From DATKUK01 sp035530655 (GTDB lineage: Bacteria > Planctomycetota > Phycisphaerae > UBA1845 > DATKUK01), in contig DATKUK010000142.1 in the NCBI GenBank assembly GCA_035530655.1, positions 81,001-145,000 on the forward strand: a DNA stretch of 64,000 nt, in the 5' to 3' direction. The notes under the pieces were generated by a model that was not told where the DNA came from, made no database searches, and saw only the letters and a list, made by a program, of their open reading frames with translations. Made by a program: the position numbers and the translations under genes. Positions 10,401-17,095 of the stretch are shown here, in pieces (position 1 is the first letter of the stretch; every line of letters starts with the position of its first letter).

Positions 10401-10508
10401 AGGATGAAAGACGATTTTCCTTACGCCACTGACGGAAGTAGCATCACGGGCATCGATATCGTGCTGGAGGAGACCAAGCCGGGCGACGCACCGACGGAGT
10501 TGAGATGA
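4497..10508 (+). CDS. Giant M56 (BlaR1-type) peptidase fused to carboxypeptidase-regulatory-like, TlpA and other domains
   Basis: ATG 4497 is preferred because GGGGAG lies 7 bases upstream; an in-frame ATG at 4482 abuts the repressor stop but has no ribosome site. The 2003 residues begin with a membrane M56 module: hydrophobic segments near 15-35, 46-69, 135-160 and 338-360, zinc motif HELAH at 233-237, and EREHCCDEL from 272. Everything after the fourth segment should be exported. It includes a Ca-binding-like DFDGDGE near 438, beta-sandwich repeats of the carboxypeptidase-regulatory type (~698-775, 780-860, 958-1030, 1836-1930), a TlpA/thioredoxin domain (~1306-1450, WCGPC at 1342-1346), a pseudopilin-like piece (~1464-1570) and an NTF2-like piece (~1590-1700). 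BlaR1 is normally ~600 residues with a penicillin-binding sensor, which is absent here. Inference: a signalling protease with a different exported sensor. Confidence 0.88.
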   Translation: MGAGLMESPYWIAAGWTMLHFLWVGCVIGLLAAILRRLVRSASPNVRYFTALICLAVLAASPAVIAAWVFESPQHVVAGSDAVALDLPPQPVPMPTTPLEIDQLAFVAPLQVAVSRADTEDDLGSYGASFAVAATYLPWFWLTGSAVTFGLLLLGLAGADRMRRVSQPIDGGDVAAACRRLQAVLRIGRSVALKACDRIVAPVVVGVIRPAILLPAAALAHLTSEQLEMILLHELAHIRRWDNLVNLLQRVIESVLFFHPVVWLVSRRVRLEREHCCDELVVRHAGGRQAYAELLANVAAPGWITARAAVAMGESRLVARIRNILQLADHSARLSRKGAGVLVVAALAISLGLLLNVQAGPETSVDNVNLVFEKLPAEQADFHCMQGMGLPQQEVEKPEFCRSERPLLWHRPTGGIVAAMLFDESAGTGTGYDTLYVDFDGDGEYLDDAVYKSTPCDGRALDGGAVGAYFENVHVVRNRERNRFVHVQAFLEAFGPIGDPSARYNLVMIPQRWAVGRVTVAGRSLPAALIDRNWNDQVVDMAGLNLKEHPDRFPRGDYLVLAIEGEQRLIPGRNSLGGGGSARGILTRHLVLNSGVYEVKAEQTAGGVKMEFVPLQVPTGTLDLPSFPADDRLLLIGTHTCVMLSAPGSEVVVPADTYRPGVGKEIVTVEAGKRATLQFDAVPMALEAAQASGPPAAALTGRVLDQQGRPIAGASVTVGVDPFHPEYGISLTDSQGRFQLANVKPGTVVLTAQASGHGPDLRRVEAAEGMQPVEFRLGPSFTTRGRVVDRRGEPVAGATVSADTWRGYRSLSVRMTTDAGGRFEWTSAPADEVAFSISKKDYIYVFNWPLSPSDEEHVIVLSPPLRVRGKVRDGQTGELVDEFTAIPGIRFEHGNRSHWERRDAVECTGGEYALEFQSSYPGHVIRIEARGYRPGESREFTDDEGQQVYDFELERGTGPSATVHLPDGTPAAGAEVALVIPPTMLFVTNGAVSQGAQVTVATDAEGRFSFLPQTGPYAVVVVHEGGVAQLSGEQLAESPEITLEPWGRVEGTLRIGGRAGADEKIVLYLRRMGPIDSGEPRIEFHNRTTADAEGRFVMERVKPGEARVARSITVLDDGQSVRSTYAHQVGVDVVPGQTATVALGGTGRPVIGRGVAPQGYNGAVEWAYSRGDITSKMQMPSDVPGPKTPDDWDQMDPQQQRQWYQKWQQSPEGKAYEDATEQARRQRRRYSFTLGRDGSFRAEDIAAGTYILRIDVEQPPKGGRVERDEVIGSISREFVVPEMPGGRSDEPLDLGTLTLTVSGRLKVGDAAPAFEVKTLDGGSIKLADFRGKYVLLDFWAVWCGPCRAETPNLKAVWDAFGKDDRFVMIGLSLDKDPDTPRKYAAEHDLKWVQGFLGEWSKTDVPAQYGVRGIPSTFLIDPDGKIIAKDLRGQQIKAAVQRALGVSTAAAEPGQTSKALSDRSASAANLRRIGQACYIYAVDHNDRFPPNWQALLDLAFIVPKQLHAPHDPTDDISYVYVPGQGTNTDPRNILAYERPDIDKDGVNVLFIPGLVKFLSTQEFEKALEETRRRPSRYGAGAGPPEAPRQKEPTATNVAEEFFRAMAEGDRSALEPLVAPSAREGFLEDLSRLKDEERDWIRQLGVHRLIGRGPHAMVVTRRPYLPPPGDRQNVMLVRLGRYQDKWVINKFQPCPVDQIDKRIEEFEAWASRQAGAPWQLHFIEGTVWDSIPVASDEAWDKLGASSDAGFHGECDQNFKDLFIPAGVKVALVGDSLARETGTNERGGFALADLPEGSYELIATLSAHAFTPEDSTKRVVRKRITVPSDQPITMMFDWPPITLKGCVTDASGKPVAGARVRGEPVPIPEEADAKRLLQVPITVLTDADGVYVMPGVRPLGSTWRAAGYLNGGDLAALEIHVEADGFVQPKDSVPRVPLICEQQLRPARRMWKALQQLAMRHGDQHDREEWKRMKDDFPYATDGSSITGIDIVLEETKPGDAPTELR

Positions 10509-10687
10509 ATCTCGTGCCCCATGCGCGAGAGTCTGGACAGGTGCTCGAAGCGCTCCTGGGCCATGCCCCCATTTCGCCGGGCCATTTCCTTGGTGGTGGG
10601 CGGGCGGCCCAGTCCGGCTTCGAGCATCTCGCGGACGTCACTGACGCATGATCTGCGGCTGCTCGCGCCGATCTGCCCACATCCCAT
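10421..10687 (-). pseudogene. Possible coding remnant antisense to the M56 gene end
   Basis: On the minus strand an 88-codon open frame contains a plausible helical stretch, VREMLEAGLGRPPTTKEMAR, continuing to LSRLSRMGHEI. Its codons are rich in third-position G/C, unlike the plus frame over 10509-10687. There is no clear ribosome site, and its 3' end overlaps the end of the M56 gene. It may be the leftover of a gene or a small unannotated protein; no family recognised. Confidence 0.25.
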
Positions 10688-10737
10688 AGGTCAATCATCC
10701 ATCGCCCACAGGTGTGCGGTGAACCCGCAGAGTGCCG

Positions 10738-10743
10738 TATAAT
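10738..10743 (+). promoter_or_regulatory. Candidate -10 box (TATAAT) of the EamA gene, possibly leaderless
   Basis: A perfect TATAAT lies 6 bases before the GTG at 10750, so transcription would start at or next to the start codon. No good -35 hexamer is visible at the right distance. The same spacing occurs upstream of rsmE. Confidence 0.4.
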
Positions 10744-10749
10744 CCCCGC

Positions 10750-11664
10750 GTGCATTCGCCGCCAGACGATACCGCCGTTCGACCGTGGCCCGCCGTCGCT
10801 GCGCTCGTGGCGACGGCGGCCTTGTGGAGCCTGGGCGGGCCGCTGATCAAGCTACTCGGCGGTATGGGCGGTGTGGTCGAGCCGGCGGCCGGCGCGTCGA
10901 TCGCGTTCTACCGATCGCTGATCGGCGGGCTGTTCTTTCTGCCCATGGCCTGGTCGCGTCGCGGGTCGCTGGCGGCTGTCTCGCCTGCCTGGCTGATCGG
11001 CACGGTGGTGTCCTTTACCGTCATGACGCTGTGCTTCGTGGTGGCCACCATCCACACCGCCGCCGCCAACGCCATCATCCTCCAGTACACCTCGCCGATC
11101 TGGGTGTTTCTGCTGTCGCCGCTGCTGCTGCGCGAGCGAGCGAACATCGCCGACGGCGCCGCCCTGCTGCTGGGCATGTTCGGTGTGGGCATCATCTTCT
11201 TCGGCAGCGGGGGCGCCGATACGTTCGGCCTGGCCATCGCCCTGCTCAGCGGCGTGGGATACGGCGCGCTGACGGTCATGATTCGTGGGCTGCGGCGTGT
11301 CCATGTGTACGCAACGGTATCCGTCAACTGCCTGGGCTCGGCGCTGGTGTTGGCGCCGGTCGTGGTATGGTCGGGCGGCCTGTCGCTGACGCCCGGTCAG
11401 CTCGGGCTGATCGCGGTGCTCGGCATCGTGCAGTTCTCGGCGCCGTATGCGCTGTTCTCGTATGCGCTGAAGCGGATCGAAGCCCACCGCGCGGCGCTGA
11501 TCCTACTGGTGGAAACGATCTTCAATCCCGCGTTCACCTACCTGGTGGTTGGTGAGGCTGTGCCGCCCGCCACGCTAATCGGCGGCCCGCTGATCCTGCT
11601 CAGCGTGATCGGCTGGCTGCTGCTGTCGGCGAGACCGGTTGCGGCCCGTTCGCGCCCGGCCTAG
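10750..11664 (+). CDS. EamA/DMT family transporter
   Basis: A polytopic membrane protein of about 304 residues with ten hydrophobic segments in two five-helix halves, as in drug/metabolite exporters. Typical pieces are AALWSLGGPLIKLLGG in helix 1, NAIILQYTSPIWVFLLSPLL in helices 4-5 of the first half, and QFSAPYALFSYALKRIEAHR in the second half. The start is uncertain: GTG 10750 follows a TATAAT by 6 bases, and an in-frame GTG at 10732 overlaps that box, so 10750 is favoured. Family members export amino acids or metabolites; the substrate cannot be read from sequence. It stands alone, followed 76 bases later by the DUF4091 gene. Confidence 0.88.
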   Translation: MHSPPDDTAVRPWPAVAALVATAALWSLGGPLIKLLGGMGGVVEPAAGASIAFYRSLIGGLFFLPMAWSRRGSLAAVSPAWLIGTVVSFTVMTLCFVVATIHTAAANAIILQYTSPIWVFLLSPLLLRERANIADGAALLLGMFGVGIIFFGSGGADTFGLAIALLSGVGYGALTVMIRGLRRVHVYATVSVNCLGSALVLAPVVVWSGGLSLTPGQLGLIAVLGIVQFSAPYALFSYALKRIEAHRAALILLVETIFNPAFTYLVVGEAVPPATLIGGPLILLSVIGWLLLSARPVAARSRPA

Positions 11665-11740
11665 TATCCTGGCCGGCAAGCACATTCGCGTTGCTGTGCG
11701 GGCTTAAGGTACACATCCGCTAACGCAAGGAAACCAAGTC

Positions 11741-13537
11741 ATGGGCTCGCAACAGGTTTCGTGGAAGCTCGAGGCGGGCAACGAATGGGTAGCTCACGAC
11801 CCGTTCGGGCGAGTCAAGTCGTCAGACGTGTCTGAGACTTCCTGTCCTGTTCAGGCCAACGGGCAGCTACGGTTGTCAGCCGCCCGCAACGCTTACGCGT
11901 CCTTCAGACTGTGGGTGACCGGATCGGGGTCGTATCGACTGGCGATCGACGTTGACGGCGCGATCGAGGTCGACCTGTTCCGCGCGTGGTATCACAAGCT
12001 TTCCGAGCCAGCCGCGCAGCGCACGGGCGCGAGCGGCTGGTTCGTCGACGCACTTGTGCCCGAGCAGCCCGACGCCGTCAAAACACTGCCCGACCCCGAC
12101 AACGCCGTCGGCCACCAGACGCAGCAGGAGTACTGGGTCGACCTGTTTGTGCCCGCCGACGCCCCGCCAGGCAGCACGCGCGGCAAGGTAGTGCTCGAGG
12201 CCGACGGTAAGCAAATCGAATTGCCCCTGGTCGTGCAGGTGCTCGAAGCGGTCATCCCCGACGACGACGCGATCATATGCGATCACAACTCCTACGGCTG
12301 CCGTTGGCTCACCGACATGTATCCCGACGCACTGGCTCGGTGCGATGACGAGCAGGCGCGTTGGGACAGGGCGATAGAGCTGCTGCATCACTACTACCGC
12401 ATCTGTCACGAGCACCGCGGCCACTTCAGTAACCTCGGCGCCGGACACGCAGGTACGTTCGACCCCATCTACGGACCGCAGACACGCCTCGCCGGTCGAG
12501 ACAAATCGCTGGAGGGTTGGGAGTGGTTCGATCGCCATTACGGCCCGCTGCTCGACGGCTCGGCGTTGGCCGCCGCCTTTCCGGGCGCGGCCCGCGCGCG
12601 ACGATCCGCCAGGTGCGTATGGGGTGTCTACACACCGATCAGCGTCGATTGGCCGGCCGACTATTTGTCGTGGGGCCAGCCCGGGTACGAGGTCGAGTTC
12701 ACCCGCTGCGTCGGGCAGTTCGACGAACACTTTCGCCGGAACGGCTGGCTGACCACGCACCCGCTCTTCTTCTTCAACCACAAAAAGCGATACCGCTGGT
12801 ACGAGTGGGACGGCGACGAGCCGAAGTACCCCACCGACGACAAGTACTTCATCGAGATGGGTCGGCTGTTCAAGGCCGCCGTCGGTGACACGCCGGTCCC
12901 GTGGCTGTATCGCATGGACGCCAGTTGGCAGATGCAGCGTCACTTTGAGCTTCTGGCGGGCATGGTCAACTTCTGGGTCTGCAACACGTTCAGCCGATGG
13001 TATCCCGACGAGCTTGCGGCCGTGGCCGCGCGAGGCGATGTGGTGTGGACCTACTCGGGCACGCCGGGCGTGGCCGACACCAGCTCGGCCCTTCTGGAGT
13101 ACGTGTGGCGGACGTGGGGCCGGGGCATTCACGGCCACTGCGAGTGGCTGACGGTCGCGCCGGGGCCCGACCCGTGGTTCGACTGCAACGGCGCCGAGAC
13201 GGGCATGATCTATCCGGGCGAGCGGTTCGGCGTGGCCGGGCCGATCCCCTCGGTCCGCCTGAAGCTGCAACGTAACGCCGTGCAGGACATCAACCTGATC
13301 GACGCCCGCGCGCGGGCCGCCGGCAAGTTGGACGAGGTGCGGGCCGATCTGACCCGGCGCGTCCCTGTGTCGCTGTTCGAGCGACCGCCGAAGGTCGTAG
13401 AGCAGCAGCCGCCCGAGCAGTGGGACAGTCGCGACCTAGCCGACTCACCCGACGCGAACATGACCGCCCACGCCGCGCTCGATCCGCTCTGGTGGGCTCC
13501 GATTCGCCAAGCCGCTCTGGGCAAGGAGGGCAAGTGA
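11741..13537 (+). CDS. DUF4091 domain protein, glycoside-hydrolase-like
   Basis: The 598-residue product has a beta-sandwich N-terminal half (YWVDLFVPADAPPGSTRGKV around residues 131-150). A TIM-barrel-like half follows, with the DUF4091 signature near its end: a Trp-rich WRTWGRGIHGHCEWL stretch, then MIYPGERFGVAGPIPSVRLK and NAVQDINLIDA. DUF4091 proteins are common in planctomycetes and resemble carbohydrate-active enzymes, but the activity is unknown. AAGGAAA lies 9 bases before the ATG. No signal peptide is evident, so a cytoplasmic location is likely. The stop TGA overlaps the next gene's ATG by one base, implying coupled translation. Confidence 0.82.
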   Translation: MGSQQVSWKLEAGNEWVAHDPFGRVKSSDVSETSCPVQANGQLRLSAARNAYASFRLWVTGSGSYRLAIDVDGAIEVDLFRAWYHKLSEPAAQRTGASGWFVDALVPEQPDAVKTLPDPDNAVGHQTQQEYWVDLFVPADAPPGSTRGKVVLEADGKQIELPLVVQVLEAVIPDDDAIICDHNSYGCRWLTDMYPDALARCDDEQARWDRAIELLHHYYRICHEHRGHFSNLGAGHAGTFDPIYGPQTRLAGRDKSLEGWEWFDRHYGPLLDGSALAAAFPGAARARRSARCVWGVYTPISVDWPADYLSWGQPGYEVEFTRCVGQFDEHFRRNGWLTTHPLFFFNHKKRYRWYEWDGDEPKYPTDDKYFIEMGRLFKAAVGDTPVPWLYRMDASWQMQRHFELLAGMVNFWVCNTFSRWYPDELAAVAARGDVVWTYSGTPGVADTSSALLEYVWRTWGRGIHGHCEWLTVAPGPDPWFDCNGAETGMIYPGERFGVAGPIPSVRLKLQRNAVQDINLIDARARAAGKLDEVRADLTRRVPVSLFERPPKVVEQQPPEQWDSRDLADSPDANMTAHAALDPLWWAPIRQAALGKEGK

Positions 13538-14064
13538 TGACGACCGCCTCAGTCAGTGCCGAATCCGTCCTCAGTGAGCTGCGCCGCGTGGCCGAGATCG
13601 CCGCCGGCATCCTCGACGGCGACGAGGTCAAGCAGATCGTCAATGAACAGGCCATGCAATACATCGCCAACCCGGACCCGAAGTTCGTCTACCTTTCCGG
13701 CGACTATTTCGATGTCGACCAGCAGCTCTTCCTGCGCAACAAGAAGCTGCTACTGCGTCTGGAGCGGCTGGGCAAGGTGACCATGAACTCCGCCCTGTGG
13801 GTCCCCGTGCCCGGTCAGGACGCGGTTACCCTCGTGCTGCACAACGGGGCGTATCACCGTTACTACACGTTCGGGCTGGAACGGCTGCCCACCCCGCCGG
13901 AGATGAAAGAGGTGCTCGAAGCGGGCACGATCGTTTCGGTTCCGCCGTCCGACGACAAGAATCTGGCTACGGTCCTGGCGCCGGTGCGCGACAGCCTGGG
14001 TGATGTGGTGGGCGTGGTCGAGCTGACCGCGCCATTGGATACCCCGCCACCGGCGTGGAGTTAG
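13537..14064 (+). CDS. Hypothetical protein with Cache/GAF-like sensor fold
   Basis: This 175-residue protein starts at ATG 13537, inside the stop codon of the DUF4091 gene, with AAGGAGGG about 7 bases upstream. The strong ribosome site decides this start over upstream in-frame codons. The C-terminal part, ATVLAPVRDSLGDVVGVVEL, looks like the last strands of a Cache/PAS/GAF ligand-sensing domain. There is no transmembrane segment or output domain. Coupling to the DUF4091 gene suggests a related job, but no function can be assigned. Confidence 0.65.
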   Translation: MTTASVSAESVLSELRRVAEIAAGILDGDEVKQIVNEQAMQYIANPDPKFVYLSGDYFDVDQQLFLRNKKLLLRLERLGKVTMNSALWVPVPGQDAVTLVLHNGAYHRYYTFGLERLPTPPEMKEVLEAGTIVSVPPSDDKNLATVLAPVRDSLGDVVGVVELTAPLDTPPPAWS

Positions 14065-14107
14065 CATTCGGCCAGGCGGTACAGCTCCTCCTAAGGACGC
14101 ATCGAAC

Positions 14108-15325
14108 GTGAGGCAGAACCTTGTCATCAAGCACGGGCGCACGCCAGACGACGTAGCCCGTGTCGGTGAGTTCCTCGAGCCCATTTTCGGCCACTGGCGC
14201 GACTACCTGGGGAGTCACCCGGACGTTCGAGCTCCCGAGTGCGTTCGCTACATTGAGTCGGATGGCGAGATCGTATCGGCGCACGTGATTGAGAGGATGG
14301 AGCTTTCGTTTGCAGATGGGTGGATACCGGCCGCGCGAGTGGAGTGGGTCGCGACGCGGGAATCCTTCCGGAGGCAGGGCCTGTGTCGGCGACTGATGGA
14401 AGACTCAATTACGTGGCTGAAATCCGAAGGAACCCATGTCGTGGTTATCTTCGGCGAGCCGCTGTTCAGGCGACTTGGGTTTGAATACTGCATTCCCAGC
14501 TATGAACAGACCATGCCCGATTACACCCCGCCGGGCAGTCACATCATCCCAACGCGAGCGTTGGAGCGTTTCCACGAACGGCAAGCCATCTCGCCGGCCA
14601 GTGAAACCGACCTGCCTGACATGGCACGGCTGCACGAAGCAGACAATCCCCAGGGAAATCTCAGCCGCCGCCGTCCGGCCTACTACTGGCAGTACCTTGT
14701 GCACAGCAAGGGCATCGGTACCTATTCGGCTGTCAGGACAGGCGGTGCGCTTTCGGGTTACTTCCGCGTGCAGGCTGGCGAGCGGGCCGTCCACGTCAGG
14801 GAAGTCGTCGCTCGCGACGAGGAGGCCTGCAGTACAATCGTGGCGGCCGTCCACCAGTTGGCGCAAGCACACGCCGCCGAGACGGTCGTGTTCCACTGCC
14901 CTCATTCGGGAACCTTCGGCGCCTACGTCCGCATCCACGGAGCGGCCGCGCACTGGCCCCACGCGCAGCGCGAGACGAATCTCCAGATGCGGGTTCTTGA
15001 TCTGGCTGGATGTCTGAAGGGACTTCAGTCGCACCTATCGCGCCGGCTTCGGCGGAGCGACTTGTGTAGTCTTGAAGGTCGGTACAACATCGTGACGGAG
15101 AACAGCAGTGTAGGTCTTTGCCTTCGGGATGGCGAGGTAACTGTCATCGACGAGGCCGAAGGCGGCGAAGACATCGCGCTTCCCGACAAGATCATGGCAC
15201 AGTTGCTTTCGGGGTTCCACGTGGAGCGACCGAACCACCTGTCCGACAGCAATGCCGTTCACAATCGCCTCATTGAAACTATGTTTCCCCCCGGCGAGCC
15301 GTATTGGTACGTGGACGATCTGTGA
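14108..15325 (+). CDS. GNAT family N-acetyltransferase (Eis-like)
   Basis: The 405-residue product has an N-terminal GNAT domain with the acetyl-CoA loop RRQGLCRRLMEDS (~residues 91-103), then strand VVVIFGEPLFRRLGFEY. A second, diverged GNAT-like half (~160-290) and a C-terminal ~100 residues resembling an SCP2-like domain follow. This three-part layout is that of the Eis family, which acetylates amines of varied small molecules or proteins. GTG start, with AAGGA 10 bases upstream. It lies 43 bases after the sensor-like gene and may share its transcript. Substrate unknown. Confidence 0.85.
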   Translation: MRQNLVIKHGRTPDDVARVGEFLEPIFGHWRDYLGSHPDVRAPECVRYIESDGEIVSAHVIERMELSFADGWIPAARVEWVATRESFRRQGLCRRLMEDSITWLKSEGTHVVVIFGEPLFRRLGFEYCIPSYEQTMPDYTPPGSHIIPTRALERFHERQAISPASETDLPDMARLHEADNPQGNLSRRRPAYYWQYLVHSKGIGTYSAVRTGGALSGYFRVQAGERAVHVREVVARDEEACSTIVAAVHQLAQAHAAETVVFHCPHSGTFGAYVRIHGAAAHWPHAQRETNLQMRVLDLAGCLKGLQSHLSRRLRRSDLCSLEGRYNIVTENSSVGLCLRDGEVTVIDEAEGGEDIALPDKIMAQLLSGFHVERPNHLSDSNAVHNRLIETMFPPGEPYWYVDDL

Positions 15326-15385
15326 GTGCCGGTACCGGGTGGCATGATCCGGCCCTGTCCGGCCGTGCTTCGTCGCCGGCCACTG

Positions 15386-16378
15386 TCACGCCAGAAGCCT
15401 GACGTCCAGCGGCAGACCCTTGCGCTCGTCTCGCACCAGGGCGATGGCCTGCGACGGACATCGACTCGTGCAGACGCCGCAGCCAAAGCACTTCTCCCAA
15501 TCCAATACAGCTACACCGTCAAGCGACAGAGCACCGAACGGGCACGCGTCCACGCACGTGCCGCAAGAGCTGCATTGGGTTTCGTCCACCTGCGCGACGT
15601 ATCCCGAGGAAGCAAGCACGGGGCTGTCGTATTTCAGCACCGCCTCCATGCCTCCGCAGCAGCATGGGCAGCAGTTGCAGATCGCGTAGAAGCGGCCCAG
15701 GCACGCGTCCTTAAACCAGGCCGAATGCAGGTGCCCTCGGTCGTGCTCGGCCCGCAGCAGATCCACCGCCTCGGCCTGCGTCAGACGTCGACTGCTGTGC
15801 GGCTTGTGCTCCAGAACGAAATCCACGAACGGCTGGCCGATCACCATGCACACCTGCGTGGGTTGGCAGGGGTTGGCGCGGGCATGACGGCAGGCGCACT
15901 CGTACGCCGCCACGTCGGGCGGGCCGCTTAGCACCAGATCTCGCGCTTTGGGATAGGGGATGATCTGCTCGAGGTCGCGCAGGGAGATCTGGCGATCGAG
16001 CGTGACGATCGCGTTGGCGTGCTCGGGGGTGAGCACCTTTGCGTGATAGCGGTCGCGCCACCACCTCCTGCCGCGAGGCCCGAGGCGAGGGAGCAAATGG
16101 TTGATGAGGATATTGAGGTACTGGTTGGTCCAGCGACCGTACACGTACATGTGCAGGCCTTTGAGGTTCAGCAAGCCGCGCAGACCGCCGGCGCGCAGGC
16201 CCTTCCAGGTCGAGGCGCGCATGGGCCACCCTCGCTCGCCGACAAGCCATAGCCCGACGATCAACACCAGCAGTGCGCCAGCGATGGCAAGCAATACAAC
16301 GTGAAGCATCGCTATCAGCCCCGCAACGTCGACACGCCGGCCGACGAACCAGCGGATTGCCCCTCCAGCGGCGAGCAC
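15386..16378 (-). CDS. Membrane-anchored protein with two 4Fe-4S clusters
   Basis: About 330 residues. A hydrophobic helix near residues 20-45 is followed by a basic region, cysteine clusters (CACRHARANPC and CNCCPCCCGG), and a C-terminal ferredoxin domain with CSSCGTCVDACP and CFGCGVCTSRCP, enough for two 4Fe-4S centres. The extra cysteines could hold another cluster. The start is uncertain between GTG 16378 and ATG 16309, neither with a strong ribosome site. It is divergent from bacterioferritin, and a ferredoxin-tailed dehydrogenase follows. Likely an electron-transfer protein on the cytoplasmic face of the membrane; its partner is not evident. Confidence 0.82.
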   Translation of the reverse strand: MLAAGGAIRWFVGRRVDVAGLIAMLHVVLLAIAGALLVLIVGLWLVGERGWPMRASTWKGLRAGGLRGLLNLKGLHMYVYGRWTNQYLNILINHLLPRLGPRGRRWWRDRYHAKVLTPEHANAIVTLDRQISLRDLEQIIPYPKARDLVLSGPPDVAAYECACRHARANPCQPTQVCMVIGQPFVDFVLEHKPHSSRRLTQAEAVDLLRAEHDRGHLHSAWFKDACLGRFYAICNCCPCCCGGMEAVLKYDSPVLASSGYVAQVDETQCSSCGTCVDACPFGALSLDGVAVLDWEKCFGCGVCTSRCPSQAIALVRDERKGLPLDVRLLA

Positions 16379-16594
16379 ATGCTACCCGACGATGTAGACA
16401 ACGACAACAGGCAGCAACGCGGTAAGGCACCCCGGCGGGCAAGCTCGCCTTCGGCGGATGCCACCCGCCAAAAGCGGGACCCATGGGACTTGCCGGGAGC
16501 CCGGGGGATGGATAAAGTCTGGACAGTGTAGGGTTAGGTCCGGCGCGGACGTCGGGCGTGTGAACTTCAAAACCGCACAGTCGAGGATACGGCA

Positions 16595-17065
16595 ATGAAA
16601 GGCGACCCGAAGCTGTTGAAGACGCTCAACGCGTTGCTGGCGGACGAGTTGACGGCCATCAATCAGTACATGGTGCACTCGGAGATGTGCGACAGTTGGG
16701 GCTACGAGGGCCTGCACAAGGCGGTCGAGGAGCGGGCGATCGTCGAGATGAAGCACGCCGAGAAGCTCATCGGGCGAATCCTGTTTCTGGAGGGGACGCC
16801 GGTCGTCAGCAAGCTGGGCCCGATCCACGTCGGCGCGGACGTGCCGAAGCAGTTGGCCAACGATCTGGACGCCGAGATGGGCGCGGTGAAGGCCTACAAT
16901 GCAGCGATCAAGCTGGCGGGCGACGTGAACGACTTCGCCACGCGTGAGATGCTGGAGTCGATCCTTCAGGACGAGGACGGGCACGTCGACTGGATCGAGG
17001 AGCAGCAGGATCAGATCAAGCACATGGGGGTGCAGATCTACCTGGCGAATAAGGTCTCGGGGTAG
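16595..17065 (+). CDS. bfr: Bacterioferritin
   Basis: A 156-residue four-helix ferritin-like protein that keeps every bacterioferritin ligand at the E. coli numbering: ferroxidase-centre E18, E51, H54, E94, E127 and H130, and haem-ligand M52 (VEMKHAEKLI). It stores iron as a 24-subunit shell and detoxifies Fe(II) with peroxide or oxygen. GAGGA lies 7 bases before the ATG. Length matches the family. It sits between two iron-sulfur proteins on the other strand, which suggests shared iron or redox physiology, although they cannot be on the same transcript. Confidence 0.95.
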   Translation: MKGDPKLLKTLNALLADELTAINQYMVHSEMCDSWGYEGLHKAVEERAIVEMKHAEKLIGRILFLEGTPVVSKLGPIHVGADVPKQLANDLDAEMGAVKAYNAAIKLAGDVNDFATREMLESILQDEDGHVDWIEEQQDQIKHMGVQIYLANKVSG

Positions 17066-17095
17066 ATGGCGCGCGCGCCTTCGGCGTCGAGCAGG

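Noticed and set aside
4089..10508. BlaI/M56 pair as beta-lactam resistance genes
   Set aside because: No beta-lactamase or penicillin-binding protein is nearby and the M56 protein lacks a penicillin-binding sensor domain.
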